A stretch of DNA of 64,000 bases from Clavelina lepadiformis (GCF_947623445.1 NC_135240.1:248001-312000), one strand, 5' to 3'; counted from the first letter of the stretch, positions 1 to 11,456 are shown. The notes: generated by a model from the letters alone, not told the origin. A program made the numbers and translations.

Positions 1-842
1 GTTTCGTGACAAAGGAGGGCCGGGCCGGAGCCGTAAGCTATGTTTCAGCTTTAGTTTAATTTCGCCGACTTGGCTGTTGGGTCTTCTTTGTTCGCTACGT
101 CCCTTTATTTGCCTAAGTTATGTAGCATCTCGTTTTGTAGAACGTGATAGAGAGAGAGAGAGGGTTATTAAGCCCTCTTGCATGAAACAGTTAACTAGAT
201 CACTAAGATCAGTCGGTTTCATGAGAGAAAAATGAAAGGCAGTCTTGCTTCAACAGGCAGGCTTCATACCAATGTAGCCACATCGGAATTTTGAGTGTCG
301 AGTCACGGGTAGCTAAGTCTTTTGTTTCCACCACGTGTCCACGTTTTATAGGTATTCGAGAGACTGTGAGTTGGTAATTAGCTGTGGAGAGTGGAGTGGC
401 AGTTTTTTTAAATGGGGTTTCTAAGAGTACCGCGTCAATGTGGTCATCGAAAGCAGTGTTTTTGTAAGTTTGTAAGATAAATCGTTCTTTGACAAGATTG
501 CGAGCAAAAGTTAGCAACCATGATTATGCACACATCGCGAATTCGTACAACATTTCAGGACAAATTTTGAAACTTGAAAAGGTAAGGAACGTTAGAGCCA
601 TGTACATTTTGTGACATTTATTGGATTTCGTTATGAGATGCTATGGTTTTGGTTGTTGTGGTCGCCGTTGTTTTGGCCAGTTGAACAACTTCATTATTAT
701 ATTTTCTCTTGTTTATATCTTTATCTTGTTATATGACTATTATTAACATCACTTTTAACTTTCACATTAACCATAACCACATGTGTTGTTATTTTTGTTC
801 TCAATCTGAGAGCCCACATTCAAATCGTCTTGTTTGTTTCAG

Positions 843-1145
843 CTGGGCCGACTCTGACGAATTATGGCGCTCGATGGTCGACAAAGATTCGCTTTATTAC
901 CGAAACAGCGCTTACTTGTCGAGACACGAAGATTTGCAACCTCTAGTGCGCACCATCCTGCTAGACTAGTTAATGGAGGTAGCAACTCAACTTCTAAACT
1001 CTAGGGGAAAGCAAGATAATGGAAAGTATCTTGTCTAACGCTAGTGTGTATCTTTGCAGGTATGAAAGGTGTATACTTTACACCGGTAGACGTTTTATTT
1101 AGCGATCGACTACATTGATCGATATCTTTACAACACAACCAACAT
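843..1145 (+). pseudogene. CCNE: Cyclin E fragment, copy 1 (two exons, truncated)
   Basis: Cyclin E is the G1/S regulatory partner of CDK2. Exon A (843-978) follows a good acceptor (tttgtttcag) and encodes the start of the cyclin box, with WADSDELW and HEDLQPLVRTILLD. The next codon, at 967-969, is TAG where family members have the invariant Trp of DWLMEV; the frame then continues LME to a GTAGCA donor. Exon B starts at 1,060 and reads [18 protein letters not shown], so this copy has a second stop (TGA at 1,063-1,065). Homology ends near 1,145 inside exon B, where the sequence switches to another repeat. Later exons are missing. Confident as a broken cyclin E copy. Confidence 0.85.
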
Positions 1146-1975
1146 CACGCATTACAGACCACAATGAAGTCACAAAGAAGACGCGAAACTTGCAGTTATA
1201 TTGACCGGGGAAGGCTTGATTGGCCACGGTCGCATTATGTGGAACATTTGCACTTTCAAACGGAGAAACTCGTATTTGACTCTTAGGTAATATCGCGCAT
1301 CGCACTGTATTTGAACTCTTACGTAATAACGCGCATCCTGGTACTCGCGCCTCAATCAAGCTCATTGAGGAACGTTTTCTTGACAATACAGCAAGTATGC
1401 ATCATTAACCTTCTAGGCCGCCGATCTTTGTTTCTTCAGTTCTAAACTCACCATGCTATAATTTATAACGATTACGATCAAAGCGTCTTCTCTGTCCCAC
1501 GGACAATTAATATCACGCTTCGTTTCGCTCATTTCTTTTGTATTTGCCAATATTAGGTCAATTTTTTCTAATTTCGTGTAGGGTATTGTCAAATGGGAAC
1601 TGACTATATAACGCATCTCTTTTTGCTGGAAGAGTTGAATTAGGCTGCAGGTTTTGCAGCCTAATTTTTATAGCTAACTTATCTGCATGTAGGTTAATGG
1701 TTTTTTTGTTAAAGTTAGGATAAAATGTTTCTTGTATAATGTTTTTTACATAAATCACAGTGAAATAATCCGTTCTTAGTGTAACGTATCACTTTTTGCA
1801 GGAAGAACAATTACATGTACTGCTGTTTAGTTTGCCAGGCAGCTCAAGCAACACAAGTGGCTTCGACCGAAAGTTTTATCGTTTTTTAACTATTTTCAAG
1901 TTAGCCATAGTCGTTGATCAGATAGAGCTCAAAAACAGTTAACAGTACAGTACAGTACGGTATAATGTTTCCAAA
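1145..1975 (+). repeat. Copy of the 5' region of the Myb/telobox-like gene
   Basis: This stretch matches 26,975-27,650 (right arm of the large inverted repeat) in the same orientation, and the left arm in reverse. The match starts at the cyclin E breakpoint and ends just before exon 1 of the YR gene. In the arms it lies upstream of a gene with a Myb-like domain, so it probably holds that gene's promoter or leader. It is interrupted at about 1,631-1,800 by an unrelated interspersed repeat. No coding function is supported. Confidence 0.6.
1631..1800. repeat. Interspersed repeat of about 165 bp
   Basis: The unit sits between two halves of an otherwise continuous alignment with 27,470-27,500. 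It contains ctaacttatctgcatgtagg and gtgaaataatcc. Similar sequence occurs at 51,375-51,540 and 63,225-63,390. It has no ORF and behaves like a short non-autonomous element. Ends and family are not resolved. Confidence 0.5.
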
Positions 1976-2054
1976 ATCGCTAAAATGTGGCCAAAGAAAA
2001 TGTATAAATTAATTTGTACAGGTGATATCAGTAAACAAAATAACGACATTGAAT

Positions 2055-5000
2055 ATGAATCGAATGACTGACATCGAGATGGCTGACTTTGTGACATCAG
2101 GTATTGTACACTAGCTTGTGTAAATGACTGCGCACTTATGTAACCAGGTACGTGAATTAAATAATTTGCTATTCGTTTCGAGGGGAAGAGAATTTTGCTG
2201 GAAAGAATCGCAAAGAAGAGGAACAAAAGCAGTCTGACCTCCGTTTGAGGAAACATCGTGTTGGTTGCATTTATCGATAAAATAATAAAGACAATGTCAA
2301 TTTTACTGGCAAAAATAAAACTTACCGATTTAATCCTTTCTCTGCAGGAGGAACAAGAAGTTGATAAAAATAAAAAAGAAGAAAATTACGACAGTGACAA
2401 CGTCGTGGGCACGGGGAATGGACATGCGTTGTCGGAAAACGCTACATTGGATTGTTCTGAAGTAAGCTGGCTTTGGATATAAGTCTGCATTTGTAAATTT
2501 TTCATGTTGTTACGACTAATTATTATGAGTAGGCGAAATTTTCTTCCATAGGTTTAAACCTGGCAAATGTTCTTTCAGTGATTTGATGTATATATCTCAG
2601 CGGGTAAAATAACATACCTGTGCCGAACGTAAAGCTGCGTCAGCAAGGTGACCATGGTAGCCAAATAATAATCCTGTTTAGCAAATTGTTACGCTCTGTA
2701 GCCTTTTGTTAACTTTGTGTGGCAATTGGTAACTGGAAAAAGCTAAATGAGTGATTTAGTCTTTTAAGTCACGATATGATGTTGTGATGCTCATCATTGA
2801 TCAAATGTATTGCTGTATATAACGGAGATCCAGGTTCACTAATTACGTAATAATGCCGAGTTCGACAAGACCGATAATTAATTTATCGATATCCTAAAAA
2901 ACGAAATACGTTGACAGATATTTTCTTGTAACTCCTTCAGGGTTTTGGAAGGCGTCTTACGTTATGGAAGGTACTCATCTGGCAAACCGGTTTTGCTAAG
3001 TCCATAGTGATTTAATTCTTTAAGTCTGTGCAACTTGAAACTTATGGAGTTATTTCACCAGCCTAATTCGCGCAATTAATTGACCGATAACGTCTGGTTC
3101 AGTTCGACCTATAAAACGTATGGCGCGCACAGTTACGGCAACAACAAACAGTTGTTGTACATGGGAGTTGTCACATAGGAGCCAATGCTTACGGGCCCGG
3201 GCAAAAATAAAACATTTCCAGTGTGGATAACGATTGATGGAGTTAAGGGTGACCTAAACTATACATCATATTAAATAGTGTTGTGAAACGTGGCTGTTAA
3301 ATTTTTTGATTCTTTTTAGATTTTTATCCTCATTTTTATCCACAATATGCCACAGGTATATAGAAACTTAAACCATCTACATTTAAATGAAATTGAACAA
3401 CAGCAAATTTTCTTTTTATAACAGCAGGGAGGTGATAAAAGTGACCCAGCAACAGAACAAAATGACGGGTTCATGAATACGGATTATGGACAAGCGCAGT
3501 CGGAAAAAACAAAATCAGGATCTTCTAATACTGCATTAAATAAGAAGAAAAAGTGTCCGTAAGTTCTACTATAATTTCGACTAGCTTTTAAGTATGAATA
3601 TAAGATAATTTAAAATGCCTTCAGCTTTTCAATGCTGTTTTTGATTTCTATGTGTAAAAGAAAACAAAAGCCAAACATGTCCGAGAATAATGACATAATG
3701 CTGTTAGTAATTGTTCTAGATACTGTGGTGTCATGAATTTGAACATATCGCGCCACTGCAAAATCGTGCACGACAAAAAAAATAATGGGAAAGGTGATTT
3801 CAAGTGCGAACTTTGCAAAAAGTTCCTGACTTCTTGGAATGGCCTCGTGAGACACCTACGTGGCAAGCTTCACGCTGATCAACCCAAGGCAATGGAAATG
3901 GCTGATTCTATGGACCGCCGCCGGAAAAACGTCCCAATCGTAAGTTTTGGTAAATACACACAGTACGAAATGACTGTGCAGTAGAAACACACTCATGCAA
4001 TGATTAACACAATTCCTCGCTACATTTTACAGCAACAAACTAATTGCATCAACTGGAATAAAGTTTTAAACAACTTCAAAAGCTTTTTAATGGGCCACGA
4101 TGGGGGGGCACACGAAGAACGGGTAGCCCAAGATAAAGTATTACTTTTGCAAAATATAATAAAAGACTGTGATTTCAAAACGTTGGAGTCCATTGACCTG
4201 GACACATATAAAGAGAAACATGTGCAGGTTAGGACGTTATATTAATTTTGATTAGTTACATACAAGATTTTTTGGATATACTACAGGTAGAATCTACTAT
4301 GTAATATATTCATAGAATTTATATCAGCAAAGTAAAAGCTCACTGGAAAGCAAAGGTTTGAAGGTGAACATCAAACCAAAGCGATGAGAATTGGTAGAAA
4401 ATCGTTGAAGGGAGTAGTCGGTACTGTTGAGTGTTGATCCATGCGGAATTTGTGGGAAGAGAGTAGGGAGAAATTCCATTCAATGCAGAAAGTGAAAGTA
4501 CTGTATTGAGTGCATAAGAGAAGTTCAGGTAGGCCTATCAATGGAAGGCTGATGAGTGGAAGGACATGTGAACTTGGGAAGTAATGAGATCGAGCTTGTT
4601 AAGGAGTTTCGTTGTTTAGGGGATATGATAGGGAAAAATTACAGTACTGGCAGGGCAGTGACGGCAAGAATACGCGCTAGTTGGAAAACTTTTAAGGAAT
4701 TGTCTGATACACTCTAGGGCAGACTACTCTATACAAACCTAAAAGAATGGCTGTGTAAAGCATGTGTAAGAAGTGTGATGTGTTACGTAGCTGAATGTTA
4801 GGCGATGAAGAAGGCTGATGTCAGGCGAATGCAGATGACAGAAATGAGGATTATTCGAATGATGTGTGGTAAGACACTACGAGATGGCATTACCAATGAT
4901 GTGATAAGAAGGTGGACATGTGTGGAATATATTGAAGAACATCTAAGAGGACATCGTCTGAGATGGTTGTGGAACGTTGAGCGAATGAATAAGTAGAGCT

Positions 5001-8000
5001 TAATAAGAAGAGTACAACATAAGATGATTGCAGTAAAGGTGAAAACGGGAAAATCAAAGAAAACATGGGAAGAGACGGTGAAGGATGACAAGAGAAGGAA
5101 AGGTTTGAAGATCGAGGATGCCATCGACAGGGGAAAGTGTCGGCGTCGTTGCAGGCAACTGGTCGACCCTGAATTTGTTTCGGGATGAAGACTAGGCCTG
5201 AACAACATTCGAATGGAAGATGATTATGTATATATGCAAAGTCTTAGCAAAAATAGTTGTATTTAAAAATAAACAAAAACCATCTTTCTTTATTTTAGAA
5301 ATTACAAAATGAAAATAAAACTCCTTCGACATTCATATCCCACTCGAATGCCATGACGAGCTTCCTCAGCTTTTCATTACTGAAGAAGCTTCCATTGACC
5401 TTCAACGTGGGGGAAGCCCTTATTAACCTCAAGAATCGAAGGGCATCCTACAGAAAATTTCTAAAAAGTAGGTGATTACAAGCGCTGCCTACATGTAGCC
5501 TTTCCACTCTTGGATGATTTACTCGTGTTGGTATCTAAAAACTAGTTTTGTTATTGCAATTAAAACTTCTGTGTTAAAAAATACGCGTTTGCTAACCACT
5601 CTTTATTACCTAAACTGTTGCGTTTTCTAGGAGGCAAGTTATTAAGGAGACGGATCGCAGAAATGCGTTGGACCCGGCAGAAATGAACAAAGTTATGACA
5701 AATCCACTTTTTCGTAATACTGCGCTGACCATAAAACGTAAATGACAGTTACAGTTGTTTTATATTTTTACATTATTTTAATTCTCGTTGAATGTGTAAC
5801 TCACTATATAAAAAAATGCAGTATGGAGAAGAGACCCCGGAGCCGAGGTGAGAAGAGCCCAAGGGGAAGTCCTCATGGCTTATCTGATAATTGAAAACTC
5901 GCAACGGACAAGTGCGGTGCGCAATATGCTCGTTGAAGGGCTAATGTTTGGCTATCCGACCGAGAAAAAACGATGGATTGTTCGTGTAAGTCACCACATT
6001 TTCCTTTCATGTAGAACTCTATTAAAAAAGGATGTTTTTAATGCAGGTGCGCGGTCACAAAACATTCTCAACATATGGGGATGCAACTATTGTAATGCCA
6101 GAATGGTTGAAGAGAGGGCTGGATAACCTTGTCAGATTCAACGGAGAAGAGTGTAAGATTGTTTTTCCCCATAAGGGAATAAATCTTACAAGTTCCTCTG
6201 CAGCTAAAGCAATACAGCGGGTTTGGAAGTTGGCCGGAGGTCGCGGAAAATTTACAGCAACCTCAAACCGGAAGTATTCGGCCACACAAGTAATTGATCT
6301 TTACTGTAATTAGACCTAGCAATATAAATAACGATAAATCGCTAATAATGAAAATATTCTACAGCAAAATTTCAATAAAAGTCAACCAGTGACGTATTTA
6401 AAATTTAAAATTTCATATTAGGTTAGATCTAAGAGACCGGACCGCCGCCTTTTGGTGGCCAAGCATATGGCGCATAGCTCGAGCACACAAGAGAGATATT
6501 ACGCGAACGACCTACAGAATGAAGAGGCTGAAGAAGCCTATGAAGTCATGAAAGAAATAAGGGTAAGTTGTTCAAATCAACTTAAATGGGATTCCTCGGA
6601 ATAAGTATAAAAGTTTTAACTTTTTTGTGTGCATTACAAGTCTGATTCGCGAATAAATTCTATTCTTGGCAACGAAACAATTTCTTGTCGATGGCAAGTT
6701 TGATGTGAACACACGCTTCCTTCCGGCAAATGGTTGTCAGTAAAAAATTGAATTATATTTTTTAATCGCAGTCGTGCAGTTCGGCTGGTCGCACCGAAAC
6801 AAAAGGCGCATCAGCTCAAAGAAGCCCGTCTGCTGAAAGAATCGCATCAGCTGTGGAGGTTTCATTTATAGAAAAAGGTTTGTCAGATGATAGAAGCCCA
6901 TATTCTGAACGAGTAGAACCAGCTGCTGACGTTTCATCAGAAGAAAGTTTGTCAGCTGAAAGAAGCACCTTTGCTGAAGAAGACGAGTCATTACAAATTC
7001 GCCGAAACAAAGACGGTGGCCAACAAAAGGCGGTCCGGGATAAAATAGTTGAGCCTCGTGTTGTTCTGCAGCAGGTAAATTCTCTGAAAAATCTCTTCAA
7101 ATCAATCGTGGTAATTTTGCATTTTTTGGTTTATAGATCGACATCTCTAATGTGGCAGGTGCTTCGAAGCTGTCGGTAAGTTAAAATTTAATTACGACTT
7201 TACAGTGAAACTATGATTTTATTGATATTATTTCCTGTCACCCCACATGCTTTATGTATCCAATGCGTGCATCAATCAAGAAATTTATAAATTATATATG
7301 TACTAGTCACACATATTTAAATTAAAAACAGAAATTTGCTTGAATTACCAAAATTTATTTAAATGATTTAGGAAAGCCCCAGCACATCTGCATCACCCTC
7401 CAGAAAGAGGAAAAAGAAAAGCAATTCCAGAGATTTTAATGTCGTGGTAAATAGCTTTCTAAGCATTTTAGTATATATCGGGAGATTGGAATACGGGAAG
7501 GTGTTTCCTGATATACTTGACCGATAATGTTTGTATCACTCCACAAACGTTACGTGACCAATGCATATATGACTGAACCATGCGGTTATAAAAAGTATGC
7601 ATACTGTACACACATATTTAATAGCGCAAAAACACTGTACAGTTTTCTTGATATACCAAAGTTCTTTTAATAATATAGGAGAGCCCCGGCTCAGCTACAA
7701 AACCATCTAGAAAGAGGAAAGCTACTTTCGATCGTTATAGTTTCTCGGTAAGTAGTATTTTAACAATTTTCGTTTATTGTATTATATTGCATATAAGTTT
7801 ACATATTTAAAATCTATTTTTACATGTTTTATATAATTCCTCAAGCCGAAGCCAGGGGAAAAGCTCACAATTTTAGGTTTTATTAAGGACTTTTTTTATA
7901 AATTTAACTGCATTTTGATAAATTTAGCCATTAAATCCACATCGATTGTCGAAATTAGAGAAGGAAGAAAAAAAAGTTAATGTTGTGGTAGGTCTTAGTT

Positions 8001-8339
8001 AAGTTTATTTTCCATTTGTAATGAAAACGTAAAAAATGCATGTGCCTTGTATAATTTAATTATGTATACGGTAAACTATTTTCAATGATTTTATTATTAA
8101 TTTCTAAAACTTACTGTTTTTAACAGAAATCTCGGCGACAGTTTTCTGCAGATGAATCGCTTGAAGTTAAACAATTTTTCTCATGGTATATTGGTACGAA
8201 GAAGGGAATAACAACGCAATATGCTAAAACGGCTCTTGCAGATGGAAACCTCCCTAAATGCAAGGAATTTTCCAAAACGCCGAAACAGTTGCAGGACAAA
8301 GTCCGGCAACTGATTCGGCGTTCTTTGAATGATAATTAA
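2055..8339 (+). CDS. Zinc-finger tyrosine-recombinase-like (Crypton-type) protein, 17 exons
   Basis: Predicted 790-residue protein. Exons: 2055-2100, 2183-2259, 2348-2461, 3425-3558, 3720-3939, 4033-4227, 5299-5471, 5631-5737, 5822-5985, 6047-6289, 6422-6562, 6772-7074, 7137-7175, 7372-7446, 7679-7747, 7928-7987, 8127-8339. Every junction has GT/AG and matching phase, and no stop interrupts the frame. Residues 122-175 hold two C2H2-like fingers, the first split by an intron (CPYCGVM...HCKIVH; FKCELC...HLRGKLH). Residues about 356-520 look like a tyrosine recombinase: Arg384 in ENSQRTSAVRNM, Lys415 in HKTFSTYG, Arg485 in TSNRKYSAT, His509 and Tyr517/518 in AHSSSTQERYY. The usual His three before Arg485 is Thr482. 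Residues 540-640 are a Ser/Glu-rich linker; three short exons end in basic RKRK-type motifs; the last exon encodes a helical domain (FSADESLEVKQFF, KTPKQLQDKVRQLI). The family cuts and rejoins DNA through a Tyr-DNA intermediate; whether this copy is mobile or domesticated is unknown. The two most 5' exons are the least certain. Confidence 0.72.
4325..5240 (+). pseudogene. Non-LTR retrotransposon fragment (reverse transcriptase C-terminus)
   Basis: It lies in intron 6 of the YR gene. The plus strand reads a CGICGKRVGRNSIQCRKCK-type segment, then ELVKEFRxLGDMIG, and a tail with RRMQMTEMRIIRMMCGKTLR and HRLRWLWNVERM. This is the typical end of a non-LTR retrotransposon polyprotein. Several stops are present (for example near 4,717 and 4,802), and the 5' end of the element is absent. 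Flanks carry similar 12-13 bp sequences (tatatcagcaaagt and tatatatgcaaagt), consistent with target duplication. Related loci at 50.4 kb and 61.4 kb lack the insert. Confidence 0.75.
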
Positions 8340-8639
8340 TTAAGTGTGTATGTGCAAAATAAATGTGGTATATTTGGACGCCTTATTCTGGGTTAGGGTT
8401 AAGACTTTTTGATGCCTATTGCCACTTGTAATGTATTTTAAAATTGCTTCGTATTTTTTCAAAAATGATGATATACCTGTTGCATGAAAACCACATTACA
8501 ATGTTCAATTTTCTCGGAAGGGTATTTTTCAATCAATTTTGCCGGAAAAGTTAATTGGAATTATTTTCATATTTCGGCCAGTAATGGTTAAACGGAATAA
8601 ATAAACTAGAGAAAAATAAAAAGTTTTAGTTGGTAAGTT

Positions 8640-9172
8640 TTGCGATAGCTGATTAAGGTCACATTAAGGATCTTCTAATACTGGTTTAAATAAGAAGAAA
8701 AAGTGTTCGTAAGTTCTACTATAATTTCGACCACCTTTCAAGTATGAATGGAAGATAATTTAAAATACCTTCAGCTTTTCAATGCTGTTTTTTATTTCTA
8801 TGTGTAAAAAAAACAAAAGCCAAATATGTCCGAGAATGATGACAATCAGTAAGTTATAATTCGCATTGGTACAAATGCGCACGAAGTAACTATTACCAAA
8901 TGTATTTCGCAAAATATACGGGTATGAATGTGCACGAAGTAACATTTACCAAATGTATCTCGCAACAAATACGGGTATCAAACTGCACGAAGCAAAAAGT
9001 TTGTATATTGGTAAAGGTATATTGGTACGAAGAATGGAATAACAACGGATGATGCTAAAACGGCTCTTGCAGATGGGAACCTCCCCAAATGCAAAGAGTA
9101 TTCCAAAACGCCGAAACAGTTGCAGGACAAAGTCCAGCAAATGATTCGGCGTTCTTTGATTGATAATTAAGT
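8640..9172 (+). pseudogene. Internally deleted remnant of the YR gene
   Basis: 8,660-8,850 repeats the end of YR exon 4 and its following intron (ggatcttctaatactgg, aagaagaaaaagtgttcgtaag). 8,850-9,000 is 53-bp minisatellite. 9,016-9,168 is a diverged copy of the end of the last YR exon, including KTPKQLQDKVQQMIRR and a stop. Almost all of the gene between these parts is missing. The first part recurs at 32,585-32,935. It reads as a deletion derivative rather than a gene. Confidence 0.65.
8850..9000 (+). repeat. 53-bp minisatellite, about 3 units
   Basis: Units share accaaatgtatctcgcaa, then an acgggtat-type middle, then a ttgcacgaagtaa core. The same unit occurs at 11,950-12,235, 32,795-32,935 and 36,575-36,845 (inverted), with a single unit near 24,914. 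Confidence 0.8.
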
Positions 9173-10560
9173 GTGGAGGCCCAGTTAAACAATATGTACG
9201 TTTTATCTATGGGCCTTACATGGCTACGAAGTAGCATGTTTGGCTTATGTGTGGGCTTACTGAGGAATGGCCAAATCATTTAATGCAAAAGAAGGGCCAT
9301 ACATGGCTTTTTTCTGTGAAAATGCAACAACATTTTCATTTCACCATATCTACTTTATCGTGATAACAATGGTAGTTTTTTTTGCATTTCATTGTCGTAT
9401 AGTATAGTTCAATATTTCTGTATTATTTTTTTCAAAACCTTTGCCTATCTTTGTGTGCGAAAAATGCTGCAGTTTGTAGTTTTTAAAAGCTGAAATAGAA
9501 GCAAACAGTGTATTATTATTGTTTTAAAAGGCATTGAAAGATATCGTTTATTTCAATTTAAAACGCATACACATTTACGGTTACGAAATTGCTGTTTTGA
9601 TAATAACGTTTAAGTAGTGCATGTTGCAAAACAGGATTCTCTTAGCAGTAGGCGAGATTTTTGTAGTTTTGTTCCTGCAAAGCTCCTTAAGCGCTTGATC
9701 AATGCTTTTAAGGTTTTCCAAGTAACTGGATAATGTGTGTGAGTTTTTCACTGAAATTAGGTTATGCTGGCTGTTGTTAAACATAGCCTGTAGCGGTTAG
9801 GTTAGAGAATGGGTATGCAAAAAGTTGATCCTAGCTATTTTCGGTTTAACTGAAGTTAGATTTAGATTACAAGGTATATTTACTATTTAGGTTCTAAAAT
9901 TTAGGTTACTCTGTTATAACATTTAAGTTAGGTTGACAAGAAACTGTGAAAAATAGCTTTGGTAATAGCTTGAAAAATAGCACTCCAGGTCAAGTAGCCA
10001 AGTCGAAATCAATGGAATCGAATTACGCGGGCCTACTCATATATAGGCTAATAAATACACTGACACAGAAATTTAAACATGGTATTAATATCAAATACCA
10101 CAAAATAACTAATATATGTTTGCTAAATTCATGTTTTTTCAGCCGACAGTCAGATTTGGTCACAATATTATCTCAAAAATCGAGCAAACTTAACCACAAA
10201 ATATGTAAAATATAACCTCTTGACAAGCAGCGTGCTATTATTAAAAATCAAAGCTTGCCTTTGATTGAAAATAATTAATATATTGCTTAACCTTAGTCTA
10301 TTTTAGACACTGTATATTAAGCTGTAAAATAAATTGTGGTATCTACAGTATTATGTGGTGAAGAAATGAAAACATTTACACAAAATTTTATGGCCTAAAA
10401 TCGGTTTTCTGAAAGTTGACGTGCTTGTATTTTACATTCTAAGAAGGGATTATTTCACTGTAATTTTTTACAGTTCATTGATTCATGTGAATTATTGTGA
10501 AAAACATTATACAACAAACATAGTATACCAAAGTTTAGCAAAAACTTTTTTTGTTTTTTG
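9173..10560. other. Stretch without a supported gene
   Basis: AT-rich sequence with scattered short ORFs (for example 9,581-9,784 minus and 9,946-10,215 plus) that have no recognisable domain or splice structure. I see nothing I can annotate here. Confidence 0.5.
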
Positions 10561-10592
10561 TTTTGCTGACCAGCAAGCTCTGGACATTTACA

Positions 10593-11096
10593 ATGCCACC
10601 TCGCGGAGGTTCAAAGTTAAACAATCATATCAATTACCGTATGCGATGCATTCTGCAGGATGGTCGCACTTTCATCGGCACCTTCAAAGCTTTTGATAAA
10701 CACATGAACCTAATTCTTGTTGATTGTGACGAGTTCCGTCGGATTCGACCCAAGAAAGGTTCCACTGACAGAGAGGAGAAAAGGACTCTGGGGCTTGTGC
10801 TTCTACGCGGAGAACATCTGGTGTCGATGTCGGTTGAAGGACCACCTCCATCAGGGAAAGGACTCGGCGTGCCGGGAGGTTCAAGTCGCGGACCAGGCGC
10901 TGGACGAGCTGCTGGTCGCGGTATGGGTGGCCCCGGTGGTCCAACGGCGGGATTACAGGGACCTATGCATGGGGTCGGTGGACCAGCCCCGGGCACAATG
11001 GCACCGCAGCGGGGCGGTTTTGGACCCCCGCCAGGAATGAGGGGCCCGCCCCCTGGTATGGTCCGAGGTGGCTTTGGTCGAGGCTACAACTATTAA
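10593..11096 (+). CDS. SNRPB: SmB/B' core snRNP protein, intronless retrocopy with intact ORF
   Basis: The product is 167 residues. SmB is one subunit of the seven-member Sm ring on spliceosomal U snRNAs in the nucleus. Both Sm motifs are visible: [20 protein letters not shown] with [14 protein letters not shown], and [21 protein letters not shown] Gly/Pro/Arg-rich tail with PPPGM repeats follows and ends GRGYNY. I chose the ATG at 10,593 (MPPRGGSK) because the Sm fold follows directly; an in-frame ATG at 10,551 precedes a pyrimidine-rich stretch that looks non-coding. There are no introns. An AATAAA at 11,410 is followed after 20 nt by 22 A residues, so this looks like a retroposed mRNA. The ORF is intact; whether it is expressed is unknown. 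An inverted copy lies at 37.76-38.21 kb. Confidence 0.85.
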   Translation: MPPRGGSKLNNHINYRMRCILQDGRTFIGTFKAFDKHMNLILVDCDEFRRIRPKKGSTDREEKRTLGLVLLRGEHLVSMSVEGPPPSGKGLGVPGGSSRGPGAGRAAGRGMGGPGGPTAGLQGPMHGVGGPAPGTMAPQRGGFGPPPGMRGPPPGMVRGGFGRGYNY

Positions 11097-11280
11097 TGTT
11101 TCAAGCACATCGGCTACTCTCTTCACATCGTGTCAATCATATTCGAAGTTGCAGTGCTGCTTTGCTTGTGTTGTCATAGAGCTGCATTATTACGTGTGCT
11201 TCTAAAAATGACCTTTTTCTCGTGTCATGAGTTTTATACGCTTGGGTGACGCCAAGCGAGAATTCCTTTTTTCAATGGAA

Positions 11281-11320
11281 TTTTGACAATTTTGACAATT
11301 TTGACAATTTTGACAATTTT
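11281..11320. repeat. Short tandem repeat (ttttgacaa units) in the SNRPB 3' UTR
   Basis: Four copies of a 10-bp unit reading ttttgacaat lie between the SNRPB stop and its poly(A) signal. The inverted copy at about 37,480-37,520 keeps them. Confidence 0.8.
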
Positions 11321-11409
11321 CAACAAATTTGACAACTCAATGGGAGTGACATTTTTATGTTGTCGTTGTGCGAGTGAGTCGATGATGTTTTTGGAATTAT
11401 GATGAATAC

Positions 11410-11456
11410 AATAAACGAAATAACCACGAATCACAAAAAAAAAAAAAAAAAAAAAA
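11410..11456 (+). other. Polyadenylation signal and genomic poly(A) tract of the SNRPB retrocopy
   Basis: AATAAA at 11,410-11,415 and a run of 22 A at 11,435-11,456. The spacing equals that of a normal cleavage site, and the encoded A run marks the 3' end of a reverse-transcribed mRNA. In the inverted copy the tract is broken up (near 37,345-37,367). Confidence 0.8.

Noticed and set aside
209-517. 102-codon minus-strand ORF repeated near each cyclin E copy (also 45,651-45,959 and 56,666-56,974)
   Set aside because: It is open in three copies only because they are near-identical duplicates; in the inverted copy (41.8-42.1 kb) it is broken by stops. No domain or splice structure supports it.
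4798-5208. 136-codon minus-strand ORF
   Set aside because: It is antisense to the reverse-transcriptase fragment, whose plus-strand translation has clear motifs; it recurs at 43,573-43,983 only through duplication.
10634-10996. Minus-strand Pro-rich ORF of 120 codons (and its inverted twin at 37,674-38,165)
   Set aside because: Shadow of the Gly/Pro-rich SNRPB coding sequence.
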